Positions 1 through 5,523 of a stretch of 6,608 nucleotides of DNA are shown here, piece by piece. The notes under the pieces were generated by a model, which worked only from the letters and a program-made list of their open reading frames with translations, made no database searches and was not told the origin of the DNA. Numbering within the stretch: the first letter of the stretch is position 1; each line of letters starts with the position of its first letter. The DNA comes from Phycisphaerae bacterium (GTDB taxonomy: Bacteria > Planctomycetota > Phycisphaerae > Tepidisphaerales > Tepidisphaeraceae), in NCBI GenBank assembly GCA_014380825.1, contig JACMJD010000311.1, positions 1 to 6,608 on the forward strand, in the 5' to 3' direction. A program made the position numbers and the translations under genes.

Positions 1-24
1 GCCGAGATTGTGAAAGTCGAATGA
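1..24 (+). CDS. 3' end of an upstream gene (last 7 codons, possibly dnaX)
   Basis: Frame 1 reads A-E-I-V-K-V-E and then a TGA stop at 22-24. Seven residues cannot identify a protein. The gene order dnaX-ybaB is very common in bacteria, and DnaX (DNA polymerase III gamma/tau) often ends in a short Ile-Val-x-Val segment, so dnaX is a reasonable guess from context only. A Shine-Dalgarno-like AAAGGAG (24-30) starts at the last base of the stop codon, which suggests the next gene (ybaB) was originally spaced closely behind this one. It could instead be a chance open frame. Confidence 0.4.
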   Translation, partial: AEIVKVE

Positions 25-30
25 AAGGAG
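24..30 (+). promoter_or_regulatory. Shine-Dalgarno-like AAAGGAG displaced from ybaB
   Basis: AAAGGAG is a near-ideal ribosome binding site, but it ends 80 nt before the ybaB ATG at 111. The interval is almost entirely the E1 hairpin (36-102). No other Shine-Dalgarno-like sequence lies just upstream of the ATG. If the hairpin folds, the unpaired distance from this site to the ATG falls to about 13-20 nt, depending on pairing register. Whether ribosomes use it this way is inference. Confidence 0.4.
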
Positions 31-35
31 AGGGC

Positions 36-102
36 AGAGTTCAGAGTTCAGAGTTCAGGTCGGCTCGCAATCCTGAACTCTGAACTCCGAACTCTGAACT
101 CT
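36..102. repeat. E1: inverted repeat of tandem heptamers (GAGTTCA / TGAACTC)
   Basis: The left arm (36-59) has three tandem copies of AGAGTTC plus AGG. The right arm (72-102) has the reverse complement, CCT plus four copies of the heptamer, one with a single substitution (CCGAACT region near 87-91). Positions 36-59 pair with 72-95 over 24 nt with one mismatch around a 12-nt loop (60-71), and the extra right-arm unit lets the pairing slide by 7 nt. The element lies between the upstream gene's stop and ybaB. It lacks a following T-run, so it is not an obvious terminator, and transcription must pass it if ybaB is in the upstream operon. Similar-looking GAACTCTGAACTC hairpins recur in planctomycete genomes as I remember them; no search was done. 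Confidence 0.85.
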
Positions 103-110
103 TACCCACT

Positions 111-458
111 ATGTTTGATAACTTGAAGAACCTCGCCAACCTTCCTGCGATGATGGCCAAGGCGCGCGAGATGCAGGACAAGATGAAGGCCATGCAGGAT
201 GAGCTGGCCCAAAAGCAGGTGATCGCCGATGCCGGCGCGGGCGCGGTCACCGCGATCGTGAACGGACGATTGGAGCTGGTCGCTCTTCGGATCGACAAAG
301 AAAAGTTGGTCGATCCGGCGGACTTGGAAATGATCGAAGACCTCACCGTCAGCGCCGTGAACGCCGCCCACGCGAAGGCGACCGAGATGATGCGCGAAGA
401 GATGTCCAAGCTCGCCGGCGACATGGGCCTACCGCCGGGGATGCTGCCGAATTCGTAG
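111..458 (+). CDS. ybaB: YbaB/EbfC family nucleoid-associated DNA-binding protein
   Basis: This 115-aa protein has the length and shape of the YbaB/EbfC family, small dimeric proteins that bind DNA and coat the nucleoid. A Met/Lys/Gln/Glu-rich N-terminal helix spans about residues 4-35 (MMAKAREMQDKMKAMQDELA). The beta region follows at about 42-62 (GAGAVTAIVNGRLELVALRI), with the conserved Gly-x-Val and N-G motif. A second helical segment (67-103) contains a DLEMIEDLTVSAVNAAHAKA stretch and ends in a Gly/Pro/Met-rich tail, PPGMLP, typical of the family. The ATG at 111 gives the expected MFDNLKNLANL start, although no Shine-Dalgarno lies directly before it; the good one is beyond the E1 hairpin. 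In many bacteria the gene sits between dnaX and recR. Here recR does not follow, and a convergent gene lies downstream. The family assignment is firm; its role in this cell is inferred from the family. Confidence 0.93.
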   Translation: MFDNLKNLANLPAMMAKAREMQDKMKAMQDELAQKQVIADAGAGAVTAIVNGRLELVALRIDKEKLVDPADLEMIEDLTVSAVNAAHAKATEMMREEMSKLAGDMGLPPGMLPNS

Positions 459-467
459 AAAAGATTT

Positions 468-552
468 GTCCACGAATTGACACGAATGAACACGAATAAG
501 AAAAAGCCCACCTTTGCATTTCATTGGTGAGCATTCGTGTTCATTCGTGGAC
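468..552. repeat. E2: inverted repeat of CACGAATGAA-type decamers, possible bidirectional terminator
   Basis: The left arm (468-497) is three 10-nt units, GTCCACGAAT, TGACACGAAT and GAACACGAAT. The right arm (533-552) is ATTCGTGTTC followed by ATTCGTGGAC. The outer 10 nt (468-477 with 543-552) and inner 10 nt (488-497 with 533-542) are each perfectly complementary, leaving the middle left unit as a 10-nt bulge. The loop spans 498-532. The element fills the 110-nt gap between the ends of the convergent genes ybaB and the 569-1750 gene, so it could end transcription from both sides. A T-rich stretch follows on each strand (about 553-570 on +, and TCTTTT from 459-465 on -), but neither is a clean U-tract. 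No gene is visible in this gap. Confidence 0.85.
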
Positions 553-568
553 TTCCTGTCTTGATTTC

Positions 569-1750
569 TTACCGATCCCGACAGATCACGAGAGCAGCAA
601 CGGCAAACGGCGTGGCGACGAGTGGGTCGTCTTCCTTCGTATCGCTGAATCGATTGGTCCAAGATCCATCTTGGCGCTGCCTTGAGATCAGCTCGCGCGA
701 CAGCGCTGCGCGCCAATCTATTTTTCCGGATGGCGTTTCGATCTCGGTGATTGTCAGTCTCGTCATCGCATGCGCGAGCGACCAGCAGTAGTAGTAATAA
801 GTCGCATCGCGAATCACTTCACGATCGCGTTCGAATTGGCCTGGATTGTTGGAGACGGTGAAGTTCTTGATAAGCCAATCGCGGGCGGCGACGACGCGCG
901 GATGATCGGGCGGCAACCCGCACGCCAGCAGCGCGCGAACCCCGTCGGCGGTCATCGAGCCGTACGAGTGGAATCGAACCCGCCCTCGTGAATCGGTCCC
1001 GGCCACGCCTGCTTTGTTCCTGGCGGTGTCGTACGGCGCGAAGAAGAATCCGCCGTCATCGAAACGCGCGTCGTCGGTGTCGAAGTTCTGGCAGCGCTGC
1101 ACAAACACGAGCGCATCGCGATAGACCGGATCGTCAGCCGCTACCTTCGCGCTGCGGAATGCACCGAGCGCAAACAGCGTAGCCGATAGGTTTCCGCCCT
1201 CGGGAACTCTCGGGTTCGGCGAGATCTTCGGCTGGGTCGGAATATCCGGCGAATAATTCCATCCGCCGAAACTCTCGTCCATGTGAACCCATCGATTCCG
1301 CTCGTTCATTTGCCGATCGCGCAGGAACTGGATCCACTCCATCTGCCTTCGCGTGTGCTGCCCATCGAACCCAAGCACCCACGAGATCTCCGCCGCGGTG
1401 TATACCGCGAACGTCGGCGGATCGAGCGGAACTTTCGCGAGATAATCCCGCCCGCGTGCGAAGCTCGTCCGCGATGCGTCATCTGTCGCGACGAAGAATA
1501 GCGAAGTGAGCACGTGTCCCGTGAGCGACGGGCCATCTTTCATGATGCCGTAAGTATGCGATCGCCAGGCGCCGTCCTGATCCTGTTGCGCGACGAGGAA
1601 GTCGCGTGCAGGATTCAGCGCACCATCAATCTCCGCGCGGGTATTTGCCGAACAGAAAGAGTTTATGAGCCACAGATGAACACAGATGCACGCAGATAGG
1701 ATTTGATTCCTGGTTTTCATCTGCGTGTTTCTGTGCCCCATCTGTGGCAT
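569..1750 (-). CDS. Exported prenyltransferase/squalene-oxidase-repeat protein, function unknown
   Basis: A 393-aa alpha/alpha-toroid-type protein. QW-type repeats are visible at both ends: R-D-F-L-V-A-Q-Q-D-Q-D-G-A-W (residues 49-62) and S-R-E-L-I-S-R-Q-R-Q-D-G-S-W (351-364). Between them are planctomycete-style segments: GGNLSATLFALGAFRSA (185-201), DDGGFFFAP (231-239) and YGSMTADGVRALLACGL (263-279). These repeats are shared by squalene/oxidosqualene cyclases, prenyltransferase beta subunits and many uncharacterised planctomycete proteins. At about 390 aa it is far shorter than a squalene-hopene cyclase (about 630 aa), so cyclase activity is not supported. Starts at 1750 (M1), 1741 (M4) and 1720 (M11) are possible. 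M11 gives a good signal peptide (MKTR, hydrophobic core about 17-29, cleavage near Ala35) and a 383-aa protein, but no start has a clear Shine-Dalgarno. Residues 1 to about 31 are encoded inside repeat E3. It follows the 425-aa gene by 6 nt, so the two are probably one transcript. The family is clear; the function is not. Confidence 0.8.
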   Translation of the reverse strand: MPQMGHRNTQMKTRNQILSACICVHLWLINSFCSANTRAEIDGALNPARDFLVAQQDQDGAWRSHTYGIMKDGPSLTGHVLTSLFFVATDDASRTSFARGRDYLAKVPLDPPTFAVYTAAEISWVLGFDGQHTRRQMEWIQFLRDRQMNERNRWVHMDESFGGWNYSPDIPTQPKISPNPRVPEGGNLSATLFALGAFRSAKVAADDPVYRDALVFVQRCQNFDTDDARFDDGGFFFAPYDTARNKAGVAGTDSRGRVRFHSYGSMTADGVRALLACGLPPDHPRVVAARDWLIKNFTVSNNPGQFERDREVIRDATYYYYCWSLAHAMTRLTITEIETPSGKIDWRAALSRELISRQRQDGSWTNRFSDTKEDDPLVATPFAVAALVICRDR

Positions 1751-1758
1751 TAACTCTT
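1657..1758. repeat. E3: inverted repeat of CACAGATGAA-type decamers overlapping a gene start
   Basis: The left arm (1657-1697, 41 nt) and right arm (1719-1758, 40 nt) are imperfect reverse complements around a 21-nt loop. The best paired blocks are AAGAGTT at the outer ends, CCACAGATG in the middle and CACGCAGAT next to the loop. The left arm contains three successive 10-nt units: CACAGATGAA, CACAGATGCA and CGCAGATAGG. The right arm ends within the TAA stop (1757-1759) of the 425-aa gene and contains all three candidate ATG codons of the downstream gene. Transcription of the - strand would put these start codons in a long stem. Its decamer matches that of E2 at 8 of 10 positions. Confidence 0.85.
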
Positions 1759-3034
1759 AGGGTTTGATCTTTCCCGCGATCGCGCCGCCATTGGCGGTGC
1801 GATCGACCGTCAGCGTCATGATCGCCGCCGCCGTGCAGAAGGTCCGGCCGGTGATGCAATGCTGGCCGCTCCAGCTTCCGTCTTCATTTTGGACGCGGCT
1901 GAGATTTTCCGTGATCGATTTGTCCCACTTCTCCCACGCATCGCCGCCGGTGGCAATCAATGTTTCACCGATGTTCATGTAGCTTAGAAATTCTTCGCCG
2001 CCGTTGGAGCCGAAGCCGGCGAGGAACCGCGCATCCGCCAGTTGCTCCGCCACCGCGCCGCGTGCGGCGACCATTTCGCGGCGATTATTGTCGATCAACT
2101 GAAGCTTATCCTGCGCCGCCTGCCGCTGCGCGGGCGCGGTGGCGGGAGATGCGGCCTGCTCGCGCAGCGCGGTTTCTAATCGCACGTTCGTGTCGTCGGA
2201 ATCTTTCATCGCACCGAGGTTCGCCGACGCCGCGTACAGCGCTATGCCCGCCGAGCCACCGGCGCCGAAGCTCTTGCTCTTCTCGTCATATTGTCCTTGT
2301 GCGTACTTCTCTGCGCGTTCGCGAACTTGTTCATCCACCTTCGCGCCGTTCTGCGCCGCGCGGTTGATCGCCTTGGCGCACATGCCTTGCGCCAACACCG
2401 GCGCCCAGCCGCCTTGCACGAACGAGCCATCATCCTTCTGATTTTTCCCGATCTTGGCCAGCACCTTCTCGAGCGCGTTCTCGACACGCTGCCGCGTTGC
2501 TGCGTCCGGCATTGAGTTTCTGACTTCCGCCAGCAGTAGGGCCGTCATGAATGTGTCGATGTGCGGGCCGAGCTTTGATTGCAACCGCGTGCCTTTCAAT
2601 TGCGTTACGTCGAGCGACTCGTAGTCCGAAGCTTCAACTTCGGTGCACACGAACTCGATCGCCCGCTGCACGTTCTTCGCATGAGGGCCATCGCTGGCGG
2701 TGCTGCCGGCGCGCATGAGCGCGAGGCTGGCGGCGCACGTGTCGGCCACGTTCGCGACGTCGCGCGGCTGATTGTCGCCGGCGCCCATGTTGGCCGCTTC
2801 TTCGCCTTGGCCCCATCCGCCCGATTCGAGCTGCGTGTTCACCAAGCGATCCAATCCCTTTTTCACGTTCGCGCTAAGCTCCTTCGGCGTAATCGGCTGT
2901 GTCGAAGGCGCCGTAGCCGGCGCGGTTGTCGGCGAGGCTTCATCTCGCGCGAGCAACGGACTCCGCGAAATCAGGATGGATGTGGCACTCAACGCCGCGA
3001 CGACGATCGCGGTGCGGACGATAACTCGTGACAT
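1757..3034 (-). CDS. Exported prenyltransferase/squalene-oxidase-repeat protein with HCITGRTFC motif, function unknown
   Basis: A 425-aa protein. Residues 1-30 are a classic signal peptide (MSRVIVR, then a hydrophobic stretch to about residue 22, with a likely cut after LLARDEA or LLA). A Thr/Ala/Pro linker follows at about 35-48 (TTAPATAPSTQP), a style I associate with Phycisphaerae exported proteins. Toroid repeats follow: LDRLVNTQLESGGWGQG (61-77), KVLAKIGKNQKDDGSF (190-205) and ITENLSRVQNEDGSWSG (374-390). Near the C-terminus is HCITGRTFCTAAAIMTL (392-408), whose two cysteines (393 and 400) could form a disulfide or bind metal. A Gln/Ala/Arg-rich segment at 290-335 may be a coiled-coil insertion. 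The ATG at 3034 has a strong Shine-Dalgarno. The gene is first of a two-gene - strand unit with the 569-1750 gene. It is probably periplasmic or surface-located. I do not know its substrate or partner; binding the neighbouring protein is plausible, because both have the same fold. Confidence 0.85.
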   Translation of the reverse strand: MSRVIVRTAIVVAALSATSILISRSPLLARDEASPTTAPATAPSTQPITPKELSANVKKGLDRLVNTQLESGGWGQGEEAANMGAGDNQPRDVANVADTCAASLALMRAGSTASDGPHAKNVQRAIEFVCTEVEASDYESLDVTQLKGTRLQSKLGPHIDTFMTALLLAEVRNSMPDAATRQRVENALEKVLAKIGKNQKDDGSFVQGGWAPVLAQGMCAKAINRAAQNGAKVDEQVRERAEKYAQGQYDEKSKSFGAGGSAGIALYAASANLGAMKDSDDTNVRLETALREQAASPATAPAQRQAAQDKLQLIDNNRREMVAARGAVAEQLADARFLAGFGSNGGEEFLSYMNIGETLIATGGDAWEKWDKSITENLSRVQNEDGSWSGQHCITGRTFCTAAAIMTLTVDRTANGGAIAGKIKP

Positions 3035-3040
3035 GATGAT

Positions 3041-3048
3041 CTCCTTCT
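3041..3048 (-). promoter_or_regulatory. Ribosome binding site AGAAGGAG for the 425-aa gene
   Basis: On the - strand AGAAGGAG is followed by six bases (ATCATC) and then the ATG at 3034. This is an ideal spacing and fixes the start of the 425-aa gene. It contrasts with the other genes here, whose starts have weak or displaced sites. Confidence 0.85.
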
Positions 3049-3112
3049 CGAATTGATCAGAAGCAGCGAACCGCTATCCGTTTTCGAATCCGACGCGGGG
3101 AATCGAGAAAAG

Positions 3113-3122
3113 TTCCGCGGAA
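3113..3122. promoter_or_regulatory. Perfect 10-bp palindrome TTCCGCGGAA (possible operator)
   Basis: TTCCGCGGAA is a perfect palindrome ending 4 nt before the TAATAT -10-like hexamer, inside the region a promoter spacer would occupy. That position suits a repressor site for the + strand operon, and both divergent units could be affected. The symmetry does not extend beyond 10 bp and there is only one copy, so chance occurrence is quite possible. Confidence 0.25.
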
Positions 3123-3139
3123 TCGGTAATATCCAAAAC

Positions 3140-5167
3140 GTGAGCACCACCAACGACAAAATCCGCTGGGGAATCCTGAGCACCGGGGCGATCGCGAAAT
3201 GCTTCGCCGGGAATCTGGCCGCCAGCAAGACCGGGCGGCTGCAAGCCGTCGCGTCGCGCGATCAGTCAACGGCCGACAAGTTCGGCGATGAATTCGGCGT
3301 CCCTAAACGGTACGGGCGCTACGAAGATCTGCTGGCCGATCCGACGGTTGATGCGGTTTACATCGCGCCGCCGCATCCGCTGCACGCGGTCTGGGCGATC
3401 CGCGCGGCCGAGGCGAAGAAGCACGTGCTCGTCGAGAAGCCGATTGCGGTCAATCATGCCGGCGCGATGACCATGATCGAGGCGGCGATCGCCAACAACG
3501 TCTTCATGATGGAAGCCTTCATGTACCGCTGCCATCCGCAGACTGCCAAGCTGATCGAGCTCCTCGGCGAGCGCGCGATCGGCGACGTTCGACTGATTCG
3601 TGCCTCTTTCAGTTTCCACGCCGGCTTTCATGCGGAAAGTCGCATCTTCAAGAATTCACAAGCGGGCGGTGGGATTTTGGATGTCGGATGCTATACGGTT
3701 TCGATGACGCGATTGATCGCCGGCGTCGCAACGGGAAAAGAATTCGCCGATCCGATCGACGTGCGGGGCCAGGCGCATCTCGGTCAAACGGGTGTGGATG
3801 AATGGGCAATCGCCGATCTCCGGTTTCCGGGCAGCATCCTCGCGCAGCTGTCGACCGGCGTTTGCTTGAATCAAGAAAACGACGTGAAGATTTTCGGCAC
3901 GGCAGGCCAGATCACGCTGCCGAACCCGTGGGTTGCGAATCGCAAAGACGCCGAGCCCGGGCGCATCATCGTGCTGCGGAACAACGAACCATCCCGCGAG
4001 ATCGCCGTGGATGCAGACACCACCGCGTTCAGCTACGAAGCTGATGTCGTCGGTCGCGCCATTCTGTCGGGGAACAAGCAAGCGCCCTCTCCCGCGATGA
4101 GCTGGGATGATTCGCTGGGCAACCTGCGCACGCTCGATCGCTGGCGCGAATCCATTGGATTGATCTATGAATTCGAATCGCCGCTTGCGTTTTCGCGTCT
4201 GTCCATTGACGAACGAGCATTAGCGCGCCGCGCTTCGCACAACATGAAGTACGGTCGAATTGCGGGCGTCGACAAACCCATCTCGCGCCTCGTCATGGGT
4301 TGCGACAACCAAACATCGCTCCCGCACGCCGCAGTGATGTTCGACGATTTCTTCTCGCGCGGCGGAAACACGTTTGACACCGCCCATATCTATGGCGGCG
4401 GACGACATGAAGAATTCTTCGGACAATGGCTCACCAATCGTGGCGTGCGCGATGATGTTGTCGTCATCAGCAAGGGCGCGCACACGCCGTTCTGCAATCC
4501 GATCGACATCACGATGCAACTCAAGAAGAGCTTGGACCGCATTAAGATCGATTCGGCCGAGATCTACCTGATGCATCGTGACAACCCGGAAATTCCGGTG
4601 GGCGAGTTCATCGACGTGCTGAACGAACACGTGCGTGCCGGCCGGATCAAAGTCTTTGGCGGCAGCAACTGGTCGTTGGCGCGGGTTGAAGAAGCGAACG
4701 CATGGGCGAAGCAAAACGGCAGGCAGGGATTCTCCGTCGTCAGCAACAACTTCAGCTTGGCGAGGATGGTTGATCCGGTGTGGGCCGGCTGCATCACCGC
4801 GAGCGATCCCGAATCGCGCGCGTGGCTGACGACGCACCAAATGCCGCTGCTCTCGTGGAGCAGCCAGGCGAGAGGATTCTTTCTCCCTGGGCGCGCCGCG
4901 CCGGACAAGCGCGAGGACGAAGAGCTCGCACGCTGTTGGTATAGCCAAGACAACTTCGCCCGGCTTGCGCGGGCAAATGAGCTTGCAGAGGAGAAAGGCG
5001 TCACGCCTATCAACATTTCCCTGGCCTACGTGCTGCACCAGCGATTCCCAACGTACGCACTGATCGGCCCGCGGACGCTGAGCGAGACGCGAACGAGTTT
5101 GCCGGCGCTGGACGTGACGCTGACCGACGCCGAAGTTGAATGGCTGGTGAACGGCGGTGGCAAATGA
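3140..5167 (+). CDS. Gfo/Idh/MocA oxidoreductase fused to aldo/keto reductase
   Basis: One uninterrupted frame encodes two NAD(P)-dependent oxidoreductases (675 aa from GTG 3140). The N-terminal half (about 1-345) is Gfo/Idh/MocA: Rossmann start RWGILSTGAIAKC, the conserved VEKPIAV with Lys100, and GGGILDVGCYTV (Asp181, Tyr185), resembling the dihydrodiol dehydrogenase/glucose-fructose oxidoreductase branch. After a linker (about 345-368) the aldo/keto reductase begins at MKYGRIAG (Met369). Its full catalytic tetrad is present: Asp413 and Tyr418 in FDTAHIYGG, Lys445 in VVISKGAH, His479 in YLMHRDNP. IGPRTLSETR near the C-terminus fits the cofactor-binding end of the barrel. The frame is open back to a TTG at 3053, but GTG 3140 is preferred because it begins 8-9 residues before the Rossmann strand; it has no Shine-Dalgarno. 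Sugars or cyclic polyols are likely substrates by family, unproven here. The stop overlaps the gatC start. Sequencing error joining two genes is unlikely, since both halves are intact. Confidence 0.9.
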   Translation: MSTTNDKIRWGILSTGAIAKCFAGNLAASKTGRLQAVASRDQSTADKFGDEFGVPKRYGRYEDLLADPTVDAVYIAPPHPLHAVWAIRAAEAKKHVLVEKPIAVNHAGAMTMIEAAIANNVFMMEAFMYRCHPQTAKLIELLGERAIGDVRLIRASFSFHAGFHAESRIFKNSQAGGGILDVGCYTVSMTRLIAGVATGKEFADPIDVRGQAHLGQTGVDEWAIADLRFPGSILAQLSTGVCLNQENDVKIFGTAGQITLPNPWVANRKDAEPGRIIVLRNNEPSREIAVDADTTAFSYEADVVGRAILSGNKQAPSPAMSWDDSLGNLRTLDRWRESIGLIYEFESPLAFSRLSIDERALARRASHNMKYGRIAGVDKPISRLVMGCDNQTSLPHAAVMFDDFFSRGGNTFDTAHIYGGGRHEEFFGQWLTNRGVRDDVVVISKGAHTPFCNPIDITMQLKKSLDRIKIDSAEIYLMHRDNPEIPVGEFIDVLNEHVRAGRIKVFGGSNWSLARVEEANAWAKQNGRQGFSVVSNNFSLARMVDPVWAGCITASDPESRAWLTTHQMPLLSWSSQARGFFLPGRAAPDKREDEELARCWYSQDNFARLARANELAEEKGVTPINISLAYVLHQRFPTYALIGPRTLSETRTSLPALDVTLTDAEVEWLVNGGGK

Positions 5168-5520
5168 CAAATAGTGGGTCTGGCGATACAACCGGCCGCA
5201 TGTCGGCAGATCAGAAAATTTCCATCGATCAGGTTCGGCACGTCGCCAAGCTGTCGCGCCTGGCGATCGATGAAGAACGCGCGCAACGGTTTGCCGGGCA
5301 GTTGGAATCGATCCTCGAATACGTCGCGCAGATCGGCGAGGTCGATGTGTCCGGCGTCGAACCAATGGCGCACGCGCTGCCGCTGAAGAACGTGTTGCGG
5401 GAAGACGTGGTCGCCGGGGCGCTGCCGGTGGAAAAAGTCCTCCAAAACGCCTCGGAGACCGACGGGCCGTACTTCAAAGTTCCCAAAGTGATCGGCGGCG
5501 ATGAAGACTCGGCGGGGTGA
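5164..5520 (+). CDS. gatC: Asp-tRNA(Asn)/Glu-tRNA(Gln) amidotransferase subunit GatC
   Basis: GatC is the small subunit that wraps around GatA and stabilises the GatA-GatB complex in cytoplasmic tRNA-dependent amidation. The family signature runs ISIDQVRHVAKLSRLAI near the N-terminus, then the helical QRFAGQLESILEYVAQI, the V-E-P-M-A-H-A-L-P-L-K-N-V-L-R-E-D segment, and the C-terminal DGPYFKVPKVIG. Two starts fit. ATG 5164 overlaps the preceding TGA by 4 nt (ATGA) with GGCGGTGG just upstream, giving 118 aa. ATG 5200 gives 106 aa, closer to the usual 95-100, but has no Shine-Dalgarno. I chose 5164 because of the overlap, which suggests translational coupling; the extra 12 residues (Ser/Gly/Thr-rich) are not conserved family sequence. 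It is followed after 3 nt by gatA. Confidence 0.93.
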   Translation: MTNSGSGDTTGRMSADQKISIDQVRHVAKLSRLAIDEERAQRFAGQLESILEYVAQIGEVDVSGVEPMAHALPLKNVLREDVVAGALPVEKVLQNASETDGPYFKVPKVIGGDEDSAG

Positions 5521-5523
5521 CCG

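Larger units (their letters stand above)
3035..3139. promoter_or_regulatory. Divergent intergenic region with putative promoters
   Basis: These 105 nt separate the start of the - strand pair from the start of the + strand operon, so promoters for both directions should lie here or overlap the gene starts. On the + strand TAATAT (3127-3132) is a good -10-like hexamer, but there is no convincing -35 about 17 nt upstream. If it is used, transcription would begin at about 3138-3140, right at the GTG start codon. No clear -10/-35 pair is visible on the - strand. Confidence 0.4.

Noticed and set aside
41..511. 156-aa open frame on the - strand across ybaB and flanking repeats
   Set aside because: It is antisense to a clear family member, its N-terminus is a translation of repeat E2 and its C-terminus of E1, and it resembles no protein I know.
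1064..1081. D-T-D-D (residues 224-227) in the 569-1750 protein, resembling the DXDD acid motif of class II terpene cyclases
   Set aside because: The protein is about 390 aa, exported, and lacks the rest of a cyclase. The surrounding sequence does not match the cyclase DXDD context, so this looks coincidental.
36..1758. CRISPR array
   Set aside because: Unit lengths of 7 and 10 nt in opposing arms, no 25-40 nt spacers, and no cas gene. These are hairpin repeats.
1960..3031. Several + strand open frames of 72-150 aa opposite the 425-aa gene
   Set aside because: They lie antisense to a protein with signal peptide, linker and repeat motifs, and their Arg/Pro/Ser-rich content marks them as shadows.
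3053..3139. TTG at 3053 as start of the fused oxidoreductase (704 aa)
   Set aside because: It would add 29 residues with no family similarity before the Rossmann strand, and it lies close to the Shine-Dalgarno of the divergent gene. GTG 3140 fits better.
4220..5365. 381-aa open frame on the - strand opposite the aldo/keto reductase half and gatC
   Set aside because: It is Arg/Pro/His-rich low-complexity translation typical of antisense frames in GC-rich DNA, and it lies opposite two strongly supported genes.
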